64,000 bases of DNA from DASZKW01 sp035552775 (lineage in GTDB: Bacteria > Actinomycetota > Acidimicrobiia > Acidimicrobiales > Palsa-688), in contig DASZKW010000096.1 in assembly GCA_035552775.1 (NCBI GenBank), positions 1-64,000 of the forward strand, in the 5' to 3' direction. Below are positions 1-11,820 of this stretch, one piece after another (position 1 is the stretch's first letter; each line of letters begins with the position of its first letter). Both the position numbers and the translations under genes were made by a program. The notes below the pieces were generated by a model. It was not told where the DNA came from and searched no databases. It saw only the letters and a list, made by a program, of their open reading frames with translations.

Positions 1-1864
1 GGACCGAGTTGTTGACCCCACCCAGGTTCGTCGTGCCGCTGATGCCGCCGTTGCAGCCGGTCGGGGTTCCCGTGGCGGTTGCCAGGTCCTGGACCACCCC
101 GCCCGGGGAGTCGGCCGGGACGGAGACGGTTACGTGGAGCTGTATAGGCGGCGTGGGCGTGCTGCCCACCGGTGCCGCCGTGTACGACAGCCCGGTCCAG
201 GTGATGGTGGCCGAGCTGGACCCGTTGGTGGTGACCGTGCCCCCGTGGTCGACCGACAGCACCTTGAACGTCGGGTTGCCGCTCAGGTCGGTGATGGTGT
301 CGGTGGCGGTCACGTTGCTCAGGCTGCAGGCGAGCAGGGCCAGCTTGGTCGGGTCGGGGATCTGGATGGTCTGTGTGAAGTTGTTGCCGGCGGTGACCGA
401 GTTGGGGTTGACGGTCTTGGCCATCGGGATGGTGCAGATGATGGGCTGGGCGTCGGCGGCCGAGACCTCCATGTGCCCGGCTTCCAGGTTGACGAGGGGG
501 AGCGACGGGAGGTTGAGCCCGAGGCCCGTCGTGTCCACGCCGAGCTGTACCTTGACCAGGTCGATGGCGCCCGACGCCAGGGTACCCCCCACGACGGTGG
601 GTCCGAGCGTCCCCGAGCCGCCGATGGGATGGGGCACCGAGTCGATCTCGATCGACCCGATCCCGACGTTGAGGAGGCTCTGCAGGGCAGCCGGAAGCGA
701 GTTGTAGAGGTTGGTGACCGCAGTGTCGACAGGTGTGGTGACGCCGCCGACGACCCCGCCGAGGATCCCGCCGAGCAACGGGATACCCCCGACCGCGGTG
801 GTGAGCTGGGTCCCGATGTTCTTGAGGCCGGCCAACGACAGGGGGATGATCAGGTTGCCGCCCATGCCTGTGATGGCGCTGATCGGGATGTGGAGGAGAT
901 TGGTGCGGGTGCCGCCGACGATCAGGTCGATGTTGACCAGGCCGGCGTTGACCAGGCTGACGCTCGCCCCCGACGACCCGCCGGTGGTGGTGGCCTTCAG
1001 GCCGATCGGCTGGCTGGGGGTGTTGCCCTGCACGGTGATCTCGACCTGGGCCAGGCCCAGGATGTTGGCGGTGAGGGGGGCCACCGTCTCGCTCGTCTGG
1101 GCGCTGACGCCGAAGGTGTTGTCACCGTTGGCGGACAGGTAGGTGTCCGACGTCGACTCGGCCGTCGTAGTGCCCGAGCCGGCCGGGCCGGCGGTGTTGA
1201 GCAGCGGCCCTGCGCTGGCCAGGGCGCTCGACAGCGAGCCCAGGCTCAGCAGTTGGACGTTGGCGGCCTGGCCGTTGCCGTAGGAGAGGGGCTCGCCGAT
1301 GGGGCAGAAGTTGGGGTCGTAGACGGCGTTGGCGGTGCCCGACAGCAGGCTCACCGAACCTATGGGCCCGAGGTTGAGGGGTCCGACCACCTTCGGGCCG
1401 ACGGTCTGGTCGGGGGGAGCGGCGGCCTCCGCCTTGCCCGCCAGCTTGATCTGGTTGGGGTCGGCGTTGGTGAACGCCGGGGTGGCCAGGCCCACCTCCA
1501 GGCCCGTGCCGGAGCCGTAGGCGGCCTTCCCGGACAGGCCGGAGGGCGACGCCACCGTAAACGTCTCGGGGTCGTTGATGGCCGACCTGAGACCCGAGGA
1601 GTTGGCCGCGGCGCTGGAGTACGCCTGGTCGACCTGGGCCACGTTGGTGTTGCCCAGCTGCACGGCGTTGAGGTGAACCTCCGGCCCGTTGCTGTAGGCC
1701 GAGAACTTGGCCTGGCCGAACGGCACCGGCGCGGCGGCCGCCGCCTTGACGCCATGTCCCATACCAGGCGCGGCGCCGGCCGCGGTGGCGCCGACCGCCA
1801 GGACAGAACCCAAAAGTGCGGCGACACCAGTCAGTGTCGCTCCACGCCGCAGCAAACCCCTCAT
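1..1864 (-). CDS. Secreted surface protein, C-terminus cut by window edge
   Basis: The minus-strand frame starts with ATG at 1864-1862 and stays open to the left edge, so about 620 residues are visible and the C-terminus is missing. A GGAGG Shine-Dalgarno lies at 1869-1873. The N-terminus is a classical signal peptide: MRGLLRR, a hydrophobic run, then an Ala-rich cleavage region. The rest is rich in Gly, Thr, Ser, Asn and Val with few charges, as in exported beta-rich wall or surface proteins. The last ~110 visible residues look like a DUF11-type Ig-like repeat (motif VTVSVPADSPGG). No catalytic motif was seen. The export call is firm; the function is unknown, and a choice-of-anchor type surface protein is one possibility. 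Confidence 0.75.
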   Translation of the reverse strand, partial: MRGLLRRGATLTGVAALLGSVLAVGATAAGAAPGMGHGVKAAAAAPVPFGQAKFSAYSNGPEVHLNAVQLGNTNVAQVDQAYSSAAANSSGLRSAINDPETFTVASPSGLSGKAAYGSGTGLEVGLATPAFTNADPNQIKLAGKAEAAAPPDQTVGPKVVGPLNLGPIGSVSLLSGTANAVYDPNFCPIGEPLSYGNGQAANVQLLSLGSLSSALASAGPLLNTAGPAGSGTTTAESTSDTYLSANGDNTFGVSAQTSETVAPLTANILGLAQVEITVQGNTPSQPIGLKATTTGGSSGASVSLVNAGLVNIDLIVGGTRTNLLHIPISAITGMGGNLIIPLSLAGLKNIGTQLTTAVGGIPLLGGILGGVVGGVTTPVDTAVTNLYNSLPAALQSLLNVGIGSIEIDSVPHPIGGSGTLGPTVVGGTLASGAIDLVKVQLGVDTTGLGLNLPSLPLVNLEAGHMEVSAADAQPIICTIPMAKTVNPNSVTAGNNFTQTIQIPDPTKLALLACSLSNVTATDTITDLSGNPTFKVLSVDHGGTVTTNGSSSATITWTGLSYTAAPVGSTPTPPIQLHVTVSVPADSPGGVVQDLATATGTPTGCNGGISGTTNLGGVNNSV

Positions 1865-2009
1865 CGTTCCTCCAGCTCTGTTGGGGCCATGTCCAGTGGG
1901 GCGCGACCCTTGTCATCGATGTGGCGGCCCGGCAGGTCATCCCGCGAGGTGCCCGCACTCTAGAACAGCTGACGGCCCCGCGTCGGGACCAACGGTAATT
2001 GTCCGATTA

Positions 2010-2756
2010 CTAGAGCAAATCGCGCAACTCCGCGACCTGGTCGCGGAGAGCCTGGAGCTGTTCGCGCAGATCGGTCACCGCCTGCTCCAAGGCCGCCATC
2101 CGCTCGCTGCGACCGGGCCCGAGCGGCCCTGTGAGCGGGCGACTCGGCCCGAGCGGCCCTGTGAGCGGGGGGCCGGAGCCGGTTGACGACGCCGGCGAGC
2201 GGAGGTGGGATGGAGGGAGCACGCCGCCGGCGGGTACGACGGCGGGCTCGCCGCCCAAGAGGTGGGCCCAGCGCTCCTCGCGCTGGCCGGGCTGGCGGCC
2301 GAGGCGGCGGACGTAGGGCTGCTCGTAACGGCCGGCGAGGCGGTCGAGGACGGCTTGGACTCCGCCGAGGTCGCCCAACCCCGAGTAACGCTCGGTCCTT
2401 GCGTGCAGCTCGTTGACCGTTTGGGGGCCGCGAAGGGCCAGCACCGCGAGCACGGCGCACTCGCCTTGGGTCAGGCCCCACGCCTCGTCGAGGACATGGC
2501 GGTACTTGGTCGCCCGGTTGCCCGGGGCGAGCACGGCGCGGGCCACTCCCCGCCGGCGCAGCAGGCTGAGGGCCGCCTCGACGGTCCCGTGGTCATAGGC
2601 GGTCACCGGCGACCGGTTGGAAGCCTGGTTGCACGCCGCCACCAGAGCGTTCATGGTCAGGGGGTACTGGTCGGGGGTGGTGTGTTCCTTTTCGATGAGG
2701 CAGCCCAGCACCCGCAGCTCCTCGGGGGCCAGCTCGAGCGGGCCGACGTCAACCAT
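2010..2756 (-). CDS. YceH family protein (DUF480/UPF0502)
   Basis: This 248-residue protein matches the YceH/UPF0502 family of paired winged-helix domains. The family signatures are LELAPEELRVLGCLIEKE near the N-terminus, then TPDQYPLTMNALVAACNQ, and a second winged helix beginning LTQGECAVLAVLALRGP. I chose ATG at 2756 because the family starts just before PLELAPEE; the frame continues upstream without conserved residues. The biological role of the family is not established. The C-terminus adds a Pro/Gly linker containing a 10-residue duplication (PLTGPLGP twice) and a final coiled coil ending VAELRDLL. It is divergent from acnA with a 60-bp gap. Confidence 0.85.
   Translation of the reverse strand: MVDVGPLELAPEELRVLGCLIEKEHTTPDQYPLTMNALVAACNQASNRSPVTAYDHGTVEAALSLLRRRGVARAVLAPGNRATKYRHVLDEAWGLTQGECAVLAVLALRGPQTVNELHARTERYSGLGDLGGVQAVLDRLAGRYEQPYVRRLGRQPGQREERWAHLLGGEPAVVPAGGVLPPSHLRSPASSTGSGPPLTGPLGPSRPLTGPLGPGRSERMAALEQAVTDLREQLQALRDQVAELRDLL
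2116..2169. repeat. Two copies of a 24-bp repeat inside yceH
   Basis: Two identical 24-base copies, 2116-2139 and 2146-2169, begin GGCCCGAGCGGCCC and end GTGAGCGGG. They are 30 bp apart from start to start. They encode the duplicated PLTGPLGP linker of the YceH protein on the minus strand. A close relative of the same 24-mer (20 of 24 bases) sits inside acnA at 4050-4073. Confidence 0.85.
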
Positions 2757-2816
2757 GGCGGCCGAGCCTAGAAGGCAGGTTCTCTTTCCCCACGTCTTCG
2801 CGGCCAGACTGACGCC
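2757..2816. promoter_or_regulatory. Divergent yceH/acnA intergenic region
   Basis: This 60-bp gap lies between the divergent starts of yceH (2756) and acnA (2817) and must hold or overlap both promoters. I see no convincing -35/-10 pair and no strong Shine-Dalgarno before the acnA ATG. One or both genes may have very short leaders, which is common in actinobacteria. Confidence 0.4.
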
Positions 2817-5635
<2,819 letters not shown>

Positions 5636-5639
<4 letters not shown>

Positions 5640-6571
5640 CGGCCGTTGCGGCTCCCGGTGACGGCGGGGTGCGCCGGAGGGTGGAGACCGTTGTTTCCCA
5701 TGAGGCGCGGGGTCAGGGTGTCGAGCAGCTCGAGCACAGCGCGCGCCGGCGCGCTGGGCCGTCCACGCCGGGTGACAAGCCCCACCCGCCGCCGGGGCAG
5801 GCCCCGAACCGGAAGGCTGACGAAGCCCTCGTTGCCCTCGGCCGCACCCGTCGCCGGCAAGATGGCAGGTCCGTAGCCACCGAGGGTGAGCGACGCGATC
5901 AGGCGCAGGCCGTCGAGTTCCGCCCGGGGGACGAAGTCGATACCGGCGCGCCGGGCCGAGTCGTCGAGTTCTTGGCGGTACTGGGTCCCGGGGGCAGGCA
6001 TGAGCAACTCCATGCCGTCGAGGTCGGCGAGCACGACGTCGCCGCTCGCGGCCAGGGGATGGTCGTCCGAGACGACCAGCACCAGGTCCTCGTCGAACAG
6101 GGGGTGGGAGGAAAGCTCAGCGGTGACGGCGGGAAGGTTGACGATGGCGACATCGAGGCTGCCGCTCATCACCGCGGGCTCGAGGGTCGTCGACGTGCCC
6201 TCCACTATCACGAGCCGGACGCGCGGATGAACGCCACGCAGGGCGTCGAGCAGCACCGGCGTCAGCCAGCGCGCCGTGGTGCCGATCATGCCCATGCGGA
6301 CGGTGCCGGCCAGATCGTTGCCCATCGCCGCCACGTCGGCGACCAAAGCGTCGAGCTCGGCGCCCACCCGCCGGGCCCGCTCGACGACGGCCTGGCCTTC
6401 TTCGGTCAGGCGACCTGACTGGCGGTCGACCAGTTCAGCTCCCAGTTCCTTCTCCAGGCGGGCGACGTGGCTGGACACGTTGGATTGCACGGTGTGGAGG
6501 GCGGCGGCGGCGGCCGAGAAACTGCCCCGGTCGGCGATGGCCACGAGGGCCTGTAGCTGGCGGAGGTCCAT
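5636..6571 (-). CDS. LysR family transcriptional regulator
   Basis: This is a DNA-binding regulator of about 311 residues. The N-terminal winged helix-turn-helix runs from MDLRQLQALVAIADRGSFS through AAALHTVQSNVSSHVARLE (residues 1-60). It is followed by a LysR substrate-binding domain with an RMGMIG strand near residue 90. I prefer the ATG at 6571, where the family's typical MDLRQL begins; an in-frame ATG at 6589 would add six residues. It is convergent with acnA, with overlapping stop codons, so acnA is not obviously its target. The divergent membrane-protein gene beginning at 6730 is the nearest candidate target. The ligand is unknown. Confidence 0.9.
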
Positions 6572-6729
6572 CGGCACCAGAGATACCATGGATCAACGCG
6601 AACTGCTGGACAGATAGCCCGGGGTTGTTTGGCGAACCTCGCGCACGGGCGGAACCGTGGCGCTAACGTCGCCGGACGTCGCCCCGATGTTCACCGTCGG
6701 GGGGGCACCGCCAAGGGTAGGGAGGCACC

Positions 6730-7989
6730 ATGAGCGACAGCGGGGGACCGCAAGAAGCCCAGCGCCCGGATGCCGGCCCACAGGGTTGGCCGCCCCAAGC
6801 TCCGCCGGCGGGGGGGGAGCCACCGGCCGGCGCCGGGGCGCACCCGCCTCCCGGGTCACCTGCGTCCGCCGGGGCACCCCTGCCTCCCGGGGCACCCCCG
6901 CCTCCCGGGGCACCCCCGCCCCCCGGCGGCGGCCCGCTTCCGCCACCTCCGCCCGGGGCGCCACCGGGCTCCGGATATCCCCCCGGTACGCCGGGAGGGG
7001 CCTACCCATCACCGCCGGCGCCCCGACCGCCGGGCGCCCCCTGGGAGACAGGGGGCGCCGGCGAGCCCGGCACCAGCCCCGCAGGCGGGCCGCCCGCGGC
7101 GGAGCAGGCCAAGGCCACCCTGACTGGCGCGCCGTGGCTGCTCGCCCCCGCGGCCATCCTCGTGGCCTTCGGGCTGTCGGTGATCGGCGACATCATCAAC
7201 ACCTTCGAGAAGACAGCGACGGCCAACACCTCCAGGGCCGGGATCTCAGTGCTCCAGACGACGCTCAACGAGCTGAACGGCCGGGACCGGATCCTCCAAC
7301 TGCTCGACTTCGGCTCCGTGCTGTGGGCCACCGGGCTGCTGCTCGGCGTGGCCCTGCTGATCCACGGCGGCGGGCCGCTCGCCTCGGGCGCCGGCCGGAG
7401 TGGACCGCAGGGGTCGGGTGCGGGATGGGCCGGGTCGCGCCCGTCAGGCGCCGGCCAGGCACGCATCGGCGACGCCGTGGCATCAGAGGGCGGCGCCCGC
7501 CGGCTGCTCATCGACCTGTTCGCTCTGTCGTCGGCCGCGGTGGCGGTGGCCGCCGTGGTCAACGTCATCATCTGGCTGAGCTACCTGGGAGACACCACCG
7601 CCCTCGGACTGCGCAGCGTGCTGGTCGAGCTTGGGGCCCTGGTCGTGGCGGCGGCGACCGCGGCGTGGGCGTGGACCAGCCGGCCGAAGCCGCCCGCCGT
7701 GCCTGCGCAGGCGCCGTACGGCGCTGCGCCACCGCCATACGCCGCTGCGCCGCCGCCAACCCGGGCCACCGGCGGGTTCGGGCCGCCCCCCCAGGCAACG
7801 GGTTCCGCCCCGCCGGCCGGCGAGCCCACCGCACCCCGACCCCCGCCCCCGCCCACCCCGCCGGCTCCGCCCCCGCCCCCTTGGGGACCGGCTCCTGGCT
7901 CCCCACCGGCGGGTGTGGGGCCCGACCCTGACACGACCGCGGATTTCAGGCCACCGTCGGCCGGTTATCCCCCTACCGAGCAGGGATAG
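6730..7989 (+). CDS. Proline-rich membrane protein with four predicted TM helices
   Basis: This 419-residue protein begins with about 125 residues of Pro/Gly/Ala-rich low complexity (repeated PPGAPPPPG blocks). Four hydrophobic helices follow, around residues 137-160, 193-217, 257-280 and 294-315. The cytoplasmic-type tail is again Pro-rich and ends YPPTEQG. A good Shine-Dalgarno (GGGAGG) precedes the ATG by 6 bases. The architecture resembles other actinobacterial Pro-rich membrane proteins of unknown role; I recognise no enzyme motif. It is divergent from the LysR gene. Confidence 0.75.
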   Translation: MSDSGGPQEAQRPDAGPQGWPPQAPPAGGEPPAGAGAHPPPGSPASAGAPLPPGAPPPPGAPPPPGGGPLPPPPPGAPPGSGYPPGTPGGAYPSPPAPRPPGAPWETGGAGEPGTSPAGGPPAAEQAKATLTGAPWLLAPAAILVAFGLSVIGDIINTFEKTATANTSRAGISVLQTTLNELNGRDRILQLLDFGSVLWATGLLLGVALLIHGGGPLASGAGRSGPQGSGAGWAGSRPSGAGQARIGDAVASEGGARRLLIDLFALSSAAVAVAAVVNVIIWLSYLGDTTALGLRSVLVELGALVVAAATAAWAWTSRPKPPAVPAQAPYGAAPPPYAAAPPPTRATGGFGPPPQATGSAPPAGEPTAPRPPPPPTPPAPPPPPWGPAPGSPPAGVGPDPDTTADFRPPSAGYPPTEQG

Positions 7990-7999
7990 CGCTCGGCGG

Positions 8000-8971
8000 T
8001 CACCCAGGCCAGCGGGGGCCCGTGGCGCCCCCGTGCCCGGTGCCGCCGAGAGCCCAAGTCCGCCGCCAGGCGCCGGCGTCGGGTCCGGTCAGGGCCGGCG
8101 TGGTGCGGGTGGCAGCGCGGCGTGTGGCGGTCCACCAGTCGGTGGTGCGTTCGTCGCTGAGGGCGGCGACGACCGACTCGATGCGCTCGGCCAGCGCCCG
8201 GGCGTCACCTTCGGGCGCGAGCGGGCGCCCGAAGCTCACATGCGTCGTGCCCGGTCGCAGGCGGGAGGACCCCCGAGGGAGGATCTTGCCCGTGCCCTCG
8301 AGGTGGATGGGAACGACGGGCCGCCCGGTGCGCTCGGCCAGCCACGCCGCGCCGGCCCTGTGGGTCTGGCCCCATCCGTCTTGGCTGCGCCCACCTTCGG
8401 GATATATGAGAAGGCTCCAGCCGCTGGCGAGCAGGGACGCCGCACGGTTGGCTGAGTCCCTGCTGACCCGTTGCCGTTCTATGGGAATGGCGGCGATGGT
8501 GAAGGCGAACGCCGCCGCCTTGAGGCGGGTGTCGAAGAAGTAGTCGGCCCCGGCGGCCACCACCGTGTGATGGCGCCACCGCTCGGGAAGCACCGACAGG
8601 AGCAACGGCGTATCGAGGTGGCTGGCGTGGTTGGCGGCGAATACGACTGGCCCGTCCAGGTGGGCGATGCGGTCCAGGCCGGCGACGTGGGGACGGGCCA
8701 GCGCGGCGAGGGTGGGCCGGGTGATCAACTCGGTGACGACCACCCGGGCCAGGCGGGCGGGGTAGCGCCGCGCCCACGCGGTGTCGTAATCGGTGCCCAG
8801 GTGCCGGTGCGGCGGGGGCTTGGAGACGGAACCGGGCCAGGAGGGAGCGAAGAGGGGAAAGGACCCGACCGGTCGCGCCAGGCTCGGTCGCAGGGACTCT
8901 GGCGTGATGGGCAGCCGGCGGGAGGGCGCGGTCGCGCCCGGCAGCTCAATGGGCGGTTTCTTAGTGGACAT
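8000..8971 (-). CDS. Lysophospholipid acyltransferase, PlsC family
   Basis: The predicted role is acyl transfer to a lysophospholipid or glycerol-phosphate acceptor at the inner membrane. The two defining motifs are present: block I NHASHLD (NHx4D catalytic dyad, near residue 115) and block III YPEGGRSQDG. A hydrophobic stretch and Arg-rich positions between them fit the family, and the length (323 residues) is slightly long because of N- and C-terminal extensions. Its start overlaps the end of the LarA-like gene by 11 bp, so the two are co-transcribed. Together with the acyl-CoA reductase upstream, it suggests a lipid-modifying operon. The exact acceptor cannot be told. Confidence 0.87.
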   Translation of the reverse strand: MSTKKPPIELPGATAPSRRLPITPESLRPSLARPVGSFPLFAPSWPGSVSKPPPHRHLGTDYDTAWARRYPARLARVVVTELITRPTLAALARPHVAGLDRIAHLDGPVVFAANHASHLDTPLLLSVLPERWRHHTVVAAGADYFFDTRLKAAAFAFTIAAIPIERQRVSRDSANRAASLLASGWSLLIYPEGGRSQDGWGQTHRAGAAWLAERTGRPVVPIHLEGTGKILPRGSSRLRPGTTHVSFGRPLAPEGDARALAERIESVVAALSDERTTDWWTATRRAATRTTPALTGPDAGAWRRTWALGGTGHGGATGPRWPG

Positions 8972-10550
8972 CGGCGATCATTATCGGGGGGCAGTGCAGA
9001 TGGGTGATGGTGGGATCGGTGCCGACCACGTCGGTTGCCATTTCCAGCGCGTCGGTGAGCGTTGACGCCGGCTTGAACCCGAGCCGGCGAACCGAGCGGG
9101 GCTCCCCCCCGACGACGATGACCCCACCGAGATGCTCGAGGGCATGAGCACCCCAATACCACATGTAGAAAGGATGGACGCCGTGATAGGCGTGGCTCGT
9201 GCGGTACAGGTGCCGGTACCACTCGTCGGTGGCGAAACGTTCCTCGAAAGTCTTTTCGATCTCCACCGGATCGGTCGTGGTGGTGAGTACCTCCTCGAAG
9301 AAGTCGATGTAGGACGGGTGATGCACGGGATGGAATTCCCATGGCGTCGGGTGCGAAAGGATGGCCACGCCCCCGGGACGAACAATGGGCTTACCGCGGT
9401 AGAGGTTGAACAGGTACCCGAGGCCCATGCACATCACGAGGATCGGGTTCATGATCGAGTTGACGTTGTATGGGCACAGGTGGGGGAGGCCGAATACCGC
9501 CACGTCGGTTTGGCCTTCGACGTCGACGATCTGTTGGCGGTACACCGACTCGGTGGCCCGGGCGTGGACGGCCTCCACTTCTCCGGCCCACACACCTGTC
9601 ATGCGATGTGGAGCCTTTATCCCTTGGAATATTTGCCGAGCCAGGCGCGGCGGCGCGGCTCCGAGCGCCTTGGTGACCCCTATGTAGGTCGCCCTGTCCC
9701 GGGCTTTCCACTCCCATTCACGCTTTTGCAAGAAGGCCATTTGCCTGGGAAAGGCGTCGTTGTTCAGGGTCGTCTCGATCTGGAAGACCTTGATCCCACT
9801 GGCCGCGATGTGGCGCCCCATCCGCCAGTTGGACGAGTGCAGCTCCGAGCGGGTCTGGTCCATGAACGAGCGGCTGTGGCGCATGGTGGCCACATTGTGG
9901 TGGTGGCGCAGACTCCGGTAGCTGGCCAGCCCTGTGGCCACACTCTTGTGGCCGCCGTCCATGGCCACCAGGTTGATGTTGACGTAGACGAGCAGATCCG
10001 ACGTGGCGGCCCGCTTGTTGATCTCTACCTCCTCGCCATTTTCGGTGCTCCCCAGGTCGACCAGGCCGTCGGGGTCCTCGGCGTCGTGCTGCAGGAGCAA
10101 TCCGTGGGGTGCAAATGCGTCGTAGACGCGGTCGCCGATTGCATGACGCAACTCGACTTCGGTCATACGCCGGTGCAGGGCCAGTGCGCAGATGAGGACC
10201 ACATCGTCGACGCCCGCAGCGGCGGCCACGTCGAGGACGGCCTCGATGACGCGCTGGCGGTTGTCGGGTCGTTCCATGGGCGGCAGGGGAAGGGAGACAT
10301 CGTCGAAGGCGATGGTGAGACGCATCCCGGGGGCGAGCAACTCGGCGAGGGGGGCGCTGTCGCCCTCGGGATGGGCGAGGGCGTGGCGGATCGCGTCGTC
10401 GGGATCGGCGAGGGCCTCGATGGGCTCGGGCGCGTAGATGACGCGGCTGCGGTCGGCTGGGAGGCGCTCGAGGCGGAAGCCCTCGCCGTGCCAGGTGAGG
10501 ATTGCTGGCGTCGAGCGGTCGACGTCGAGGACGAAACCGGGACGGGGCAT
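8961..10550 (-). CDS. LarA-like DUF2088 protein
   Basis: This 529-residue protein resembles the lactate-racemase (LarA) superfamily with its N-terminal DUF2088 domain. A typical segment is RLTIAFDDVSLPLPPM (residues ~98-113), and a His-rich core follows (DGGHKSVATGLASY, RHHHNVATMRHS). LarA itself is a nickel-pincer racemase of about 420 residues; this protein is longer, with a C-terminal region rich in His, Tyr and Trp. The larB/C/E cofactor genes are not in the window, so nickel-pincer use is unproven. It lies 12 bp after the alcohol dehydrogenase and overlaps the acyltransferase. A role on a 2-hydroxy or sugar acid is inference. Confidence 0.7.
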   Translation of the reverse strand: MPRPGFVLDVDRSTPAILTWHGEGFRLERLPADRSRVIYAPEPIEALADPDDAIRHALAHPEGDSAPLAELLAPGMRLTIAFDDVSLPLPPMERPDNRQRVIEAVLDVAAAAGVDDVVLICALALHRRMTEVELRHAIGDRVYDAFAPHGLLLQHDAEDPDGLVDLGSTENGEEVEINKRAATSDLLVYVNINLVAMDGGHKSVATGLASYRSLRHHHNVATMRHSRSFMDQTRSELHSSNWRMGRHIAASGIKVFQIETTLNNDAFPRQMAFLQKREWEWKARDRATYIGVTKALGAAPPRLARQIFQGIKAPHRMTGVWAGEVEAVHARATESVYRQQIVDVEGQTDVAVFGLPHLCPYNVNSIMNPILVMCMGLGYLFNLYRGKPIVRPGGVAILSHPTPWEFHPVHHPSYIDFFEEVLTTTTDPVEIEKTFEERFATDEWYRHLYRTSHAYHGVHPFYMWYWGAHALEHLGGVIVVGGEPRSVRRLGFKPASTLTDALEMATDVVGTDPTITHLHCPPIMIADVH

Positions 10551-10562
10551 GTGCGCTCCTCG

Positions 10563-11741
10563 CTACCTTCGCTTCTCGCCGCGCAGGTCGAAGGCCACCT
10601 TCACGCCGCCCCGCCGGCCTGCCGACGCCGCATGCTCGATGGCGTCGGTGAAGCGGTCGAGGGGATATGTGGCGCTCACCAGACGGTCCAGCCGGGCGTG
10701 CTCGACCAGGTCGAAGGCGAGGTCGAAGCTGTGCCGGCCGCCGGCCCCAGGCTCGGACCCGTAGGTGTAAGCGCCGGTCAGGCGGATCTCGCGTTGCCAC
10801 ATGGGCGTCAGGTCCACCGAAACCTGCCCGGGGATCCCGACCATGACGATCGTGCCTCCAGGGGCGGTCACGGCCAGGGCGTCGGCCAGGGAAGCGGCGG
10901 AGCCCACGCAGTCGATCACCAGATCGGAGCCCCCCGTGAGCTGGCCGCTGTCGAGGATCCAGCTGCCCGTCTGGCGGCGCACGGCCCGCCGCAGCTCGCC
11001 GGGCGCGGCGACGACGTCGGCACCGAGCTGGCGAGCCAGGCTCTGTTGCTCGGGGTGCTTGGCCACGGCGATGGTGGTGGTGACGTCGGGGCGGTAACGC
11101 GCCAGCGCGGCGATGGCGCACAGGCCGAGGGTGCCGGCGCCGATCACCACCGCGGTGAAGTCGTCGCCCGCGGGCGCCGACAGGACCCCGTGCACAGCGC
11201 ACGCCGCCGGCTCGACCATCACCGCCGACGCGTCGCTCATGGCGTCGGGCACCGCCCTCAGCTGGCTGTCGTGGGCGACCATGGCGAGGGACCACCCGCC
11301 GCCCGTGTCGGCGCAGTACCCGGTCTGCAGGCCGGGCGCCAGGTGCCCGCCGGTCAGGTGGCGGCACCGGCGGCCCTCGCCGGCGGCGCACGCCTCGCAC
11401 GGCGGGACGATGGCGCGCGCCGCGCAGGCCAGCACCGGTTCGATCACCACCCGCCCGCCGTCGTCGAGGTCGCCGACGACCTCGTGGCCGGGGGTGAACG
11501 GGAAGCTGACCACCGGCTCGAACCACCGCGACGAACGGCCGTCGACGGTCGCCAGGTCGCTCCCGCAGATCCCTGACAGGCGGGGACGGACGCGGTGCCA
11601 ACCCGGTCCGGGGGGCTCGGGGACCTCGACGTCGCTCAGGTGCAGGGGACCCACCCGAACGCCGGCGCCGGCCCGCCAGCCCGACGCCATTCGCGCCGCG
11701 GCGAAACGGGGAACGGAGCGTTCCACCACGAGCGCCTTCAC
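10563..11741 (-). CDS. Zinc-dependent alcohol dehydrogenase (MDR superfamily)
   Basis: This is an NAD(P)-dependent medium-chain dehydrogenase of 392 residues. It shows the catalytic zinc region GICGSD, the GHEVVGD motif, a structural-zinc-like cluster CEACAAGEGRRC, and a Rossmann motif VIGAGTLGLCAIAAL. The GTG at 11741 (VKALVVERS) is chosen because MDR proteins start this way; the longer open frame upstream is Pro/Ser-rich non-coding composition. It is the second gene of a probable operon, 79 bp after the reductase/HAD gene and 12 bp before the LarA-like gene. A long-chain alcohol or polyol substrate is plausible but not shown. Confidence 0.88.
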   Translation of the reverse strand: MKALVVERSVPRFAAARMASGWRAGAGVRVGPLHLSDVEVPEPPGPGWHRVRPRLSGICGSDLATVDGRSSRWFEPVVSFPFTPGHEVVGDLDDGGRVVIEPVLACAARAIVPPCEACAAGEGRRCRHLTGGHLAPGLQTGYCADTGGGWSLAMVAHDSQLRAVPDAMSDASAVMVEPAACAVHGVLSAPAGDDFTAVVIGAGTLGLCAIAALARYRPDVTTTIAVAKHPEQQSLARQLGADVVAAPGELRRAVRRQTGSWILDSGQLTGGSDLVIDCVGSAASLADALAVTAPGGTIVMVGIPGQVSVDLTPMWQREIRLTGAYTYGSEPGAGGRHSFDLAFDLVEHARLDRLVSATYPLDRFTDAIEHAASAGRRGGVKVAFDLRGEKRR

Positions 11742-11820
11742 CGTCGAGCACCGACTGTGCACAAACCGGGGATATATCCCATAGAACTGCACAACAGGGG
11801 AGTATCCGGGGGGGTGAGCA

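Noticed and set aside
134..1963. 609-residue plus-strand ORF across the left edge
   Set aside because: Its Arg/Gly/Asp-rich text has no domain order. The minus strand carries a signal peptide, a good Shine-Dalgarno and a coherent exported protein.
9132..11576. 814-residue plus-strand ORF opposite the LarA-like and ADH genes
   Set aside because: It is antisense to two recognisable enzymes and has the His/Val/Gly/Asp composition typical of GC-rich shadow frames.
9718..11751. 677-residue minus-strand ORF overlapping the ADH/LarA-like genes
   Set aside because: It is an Arg/Pro-rich frame spanning the end of one real gene and most of the other in the wrong phase.
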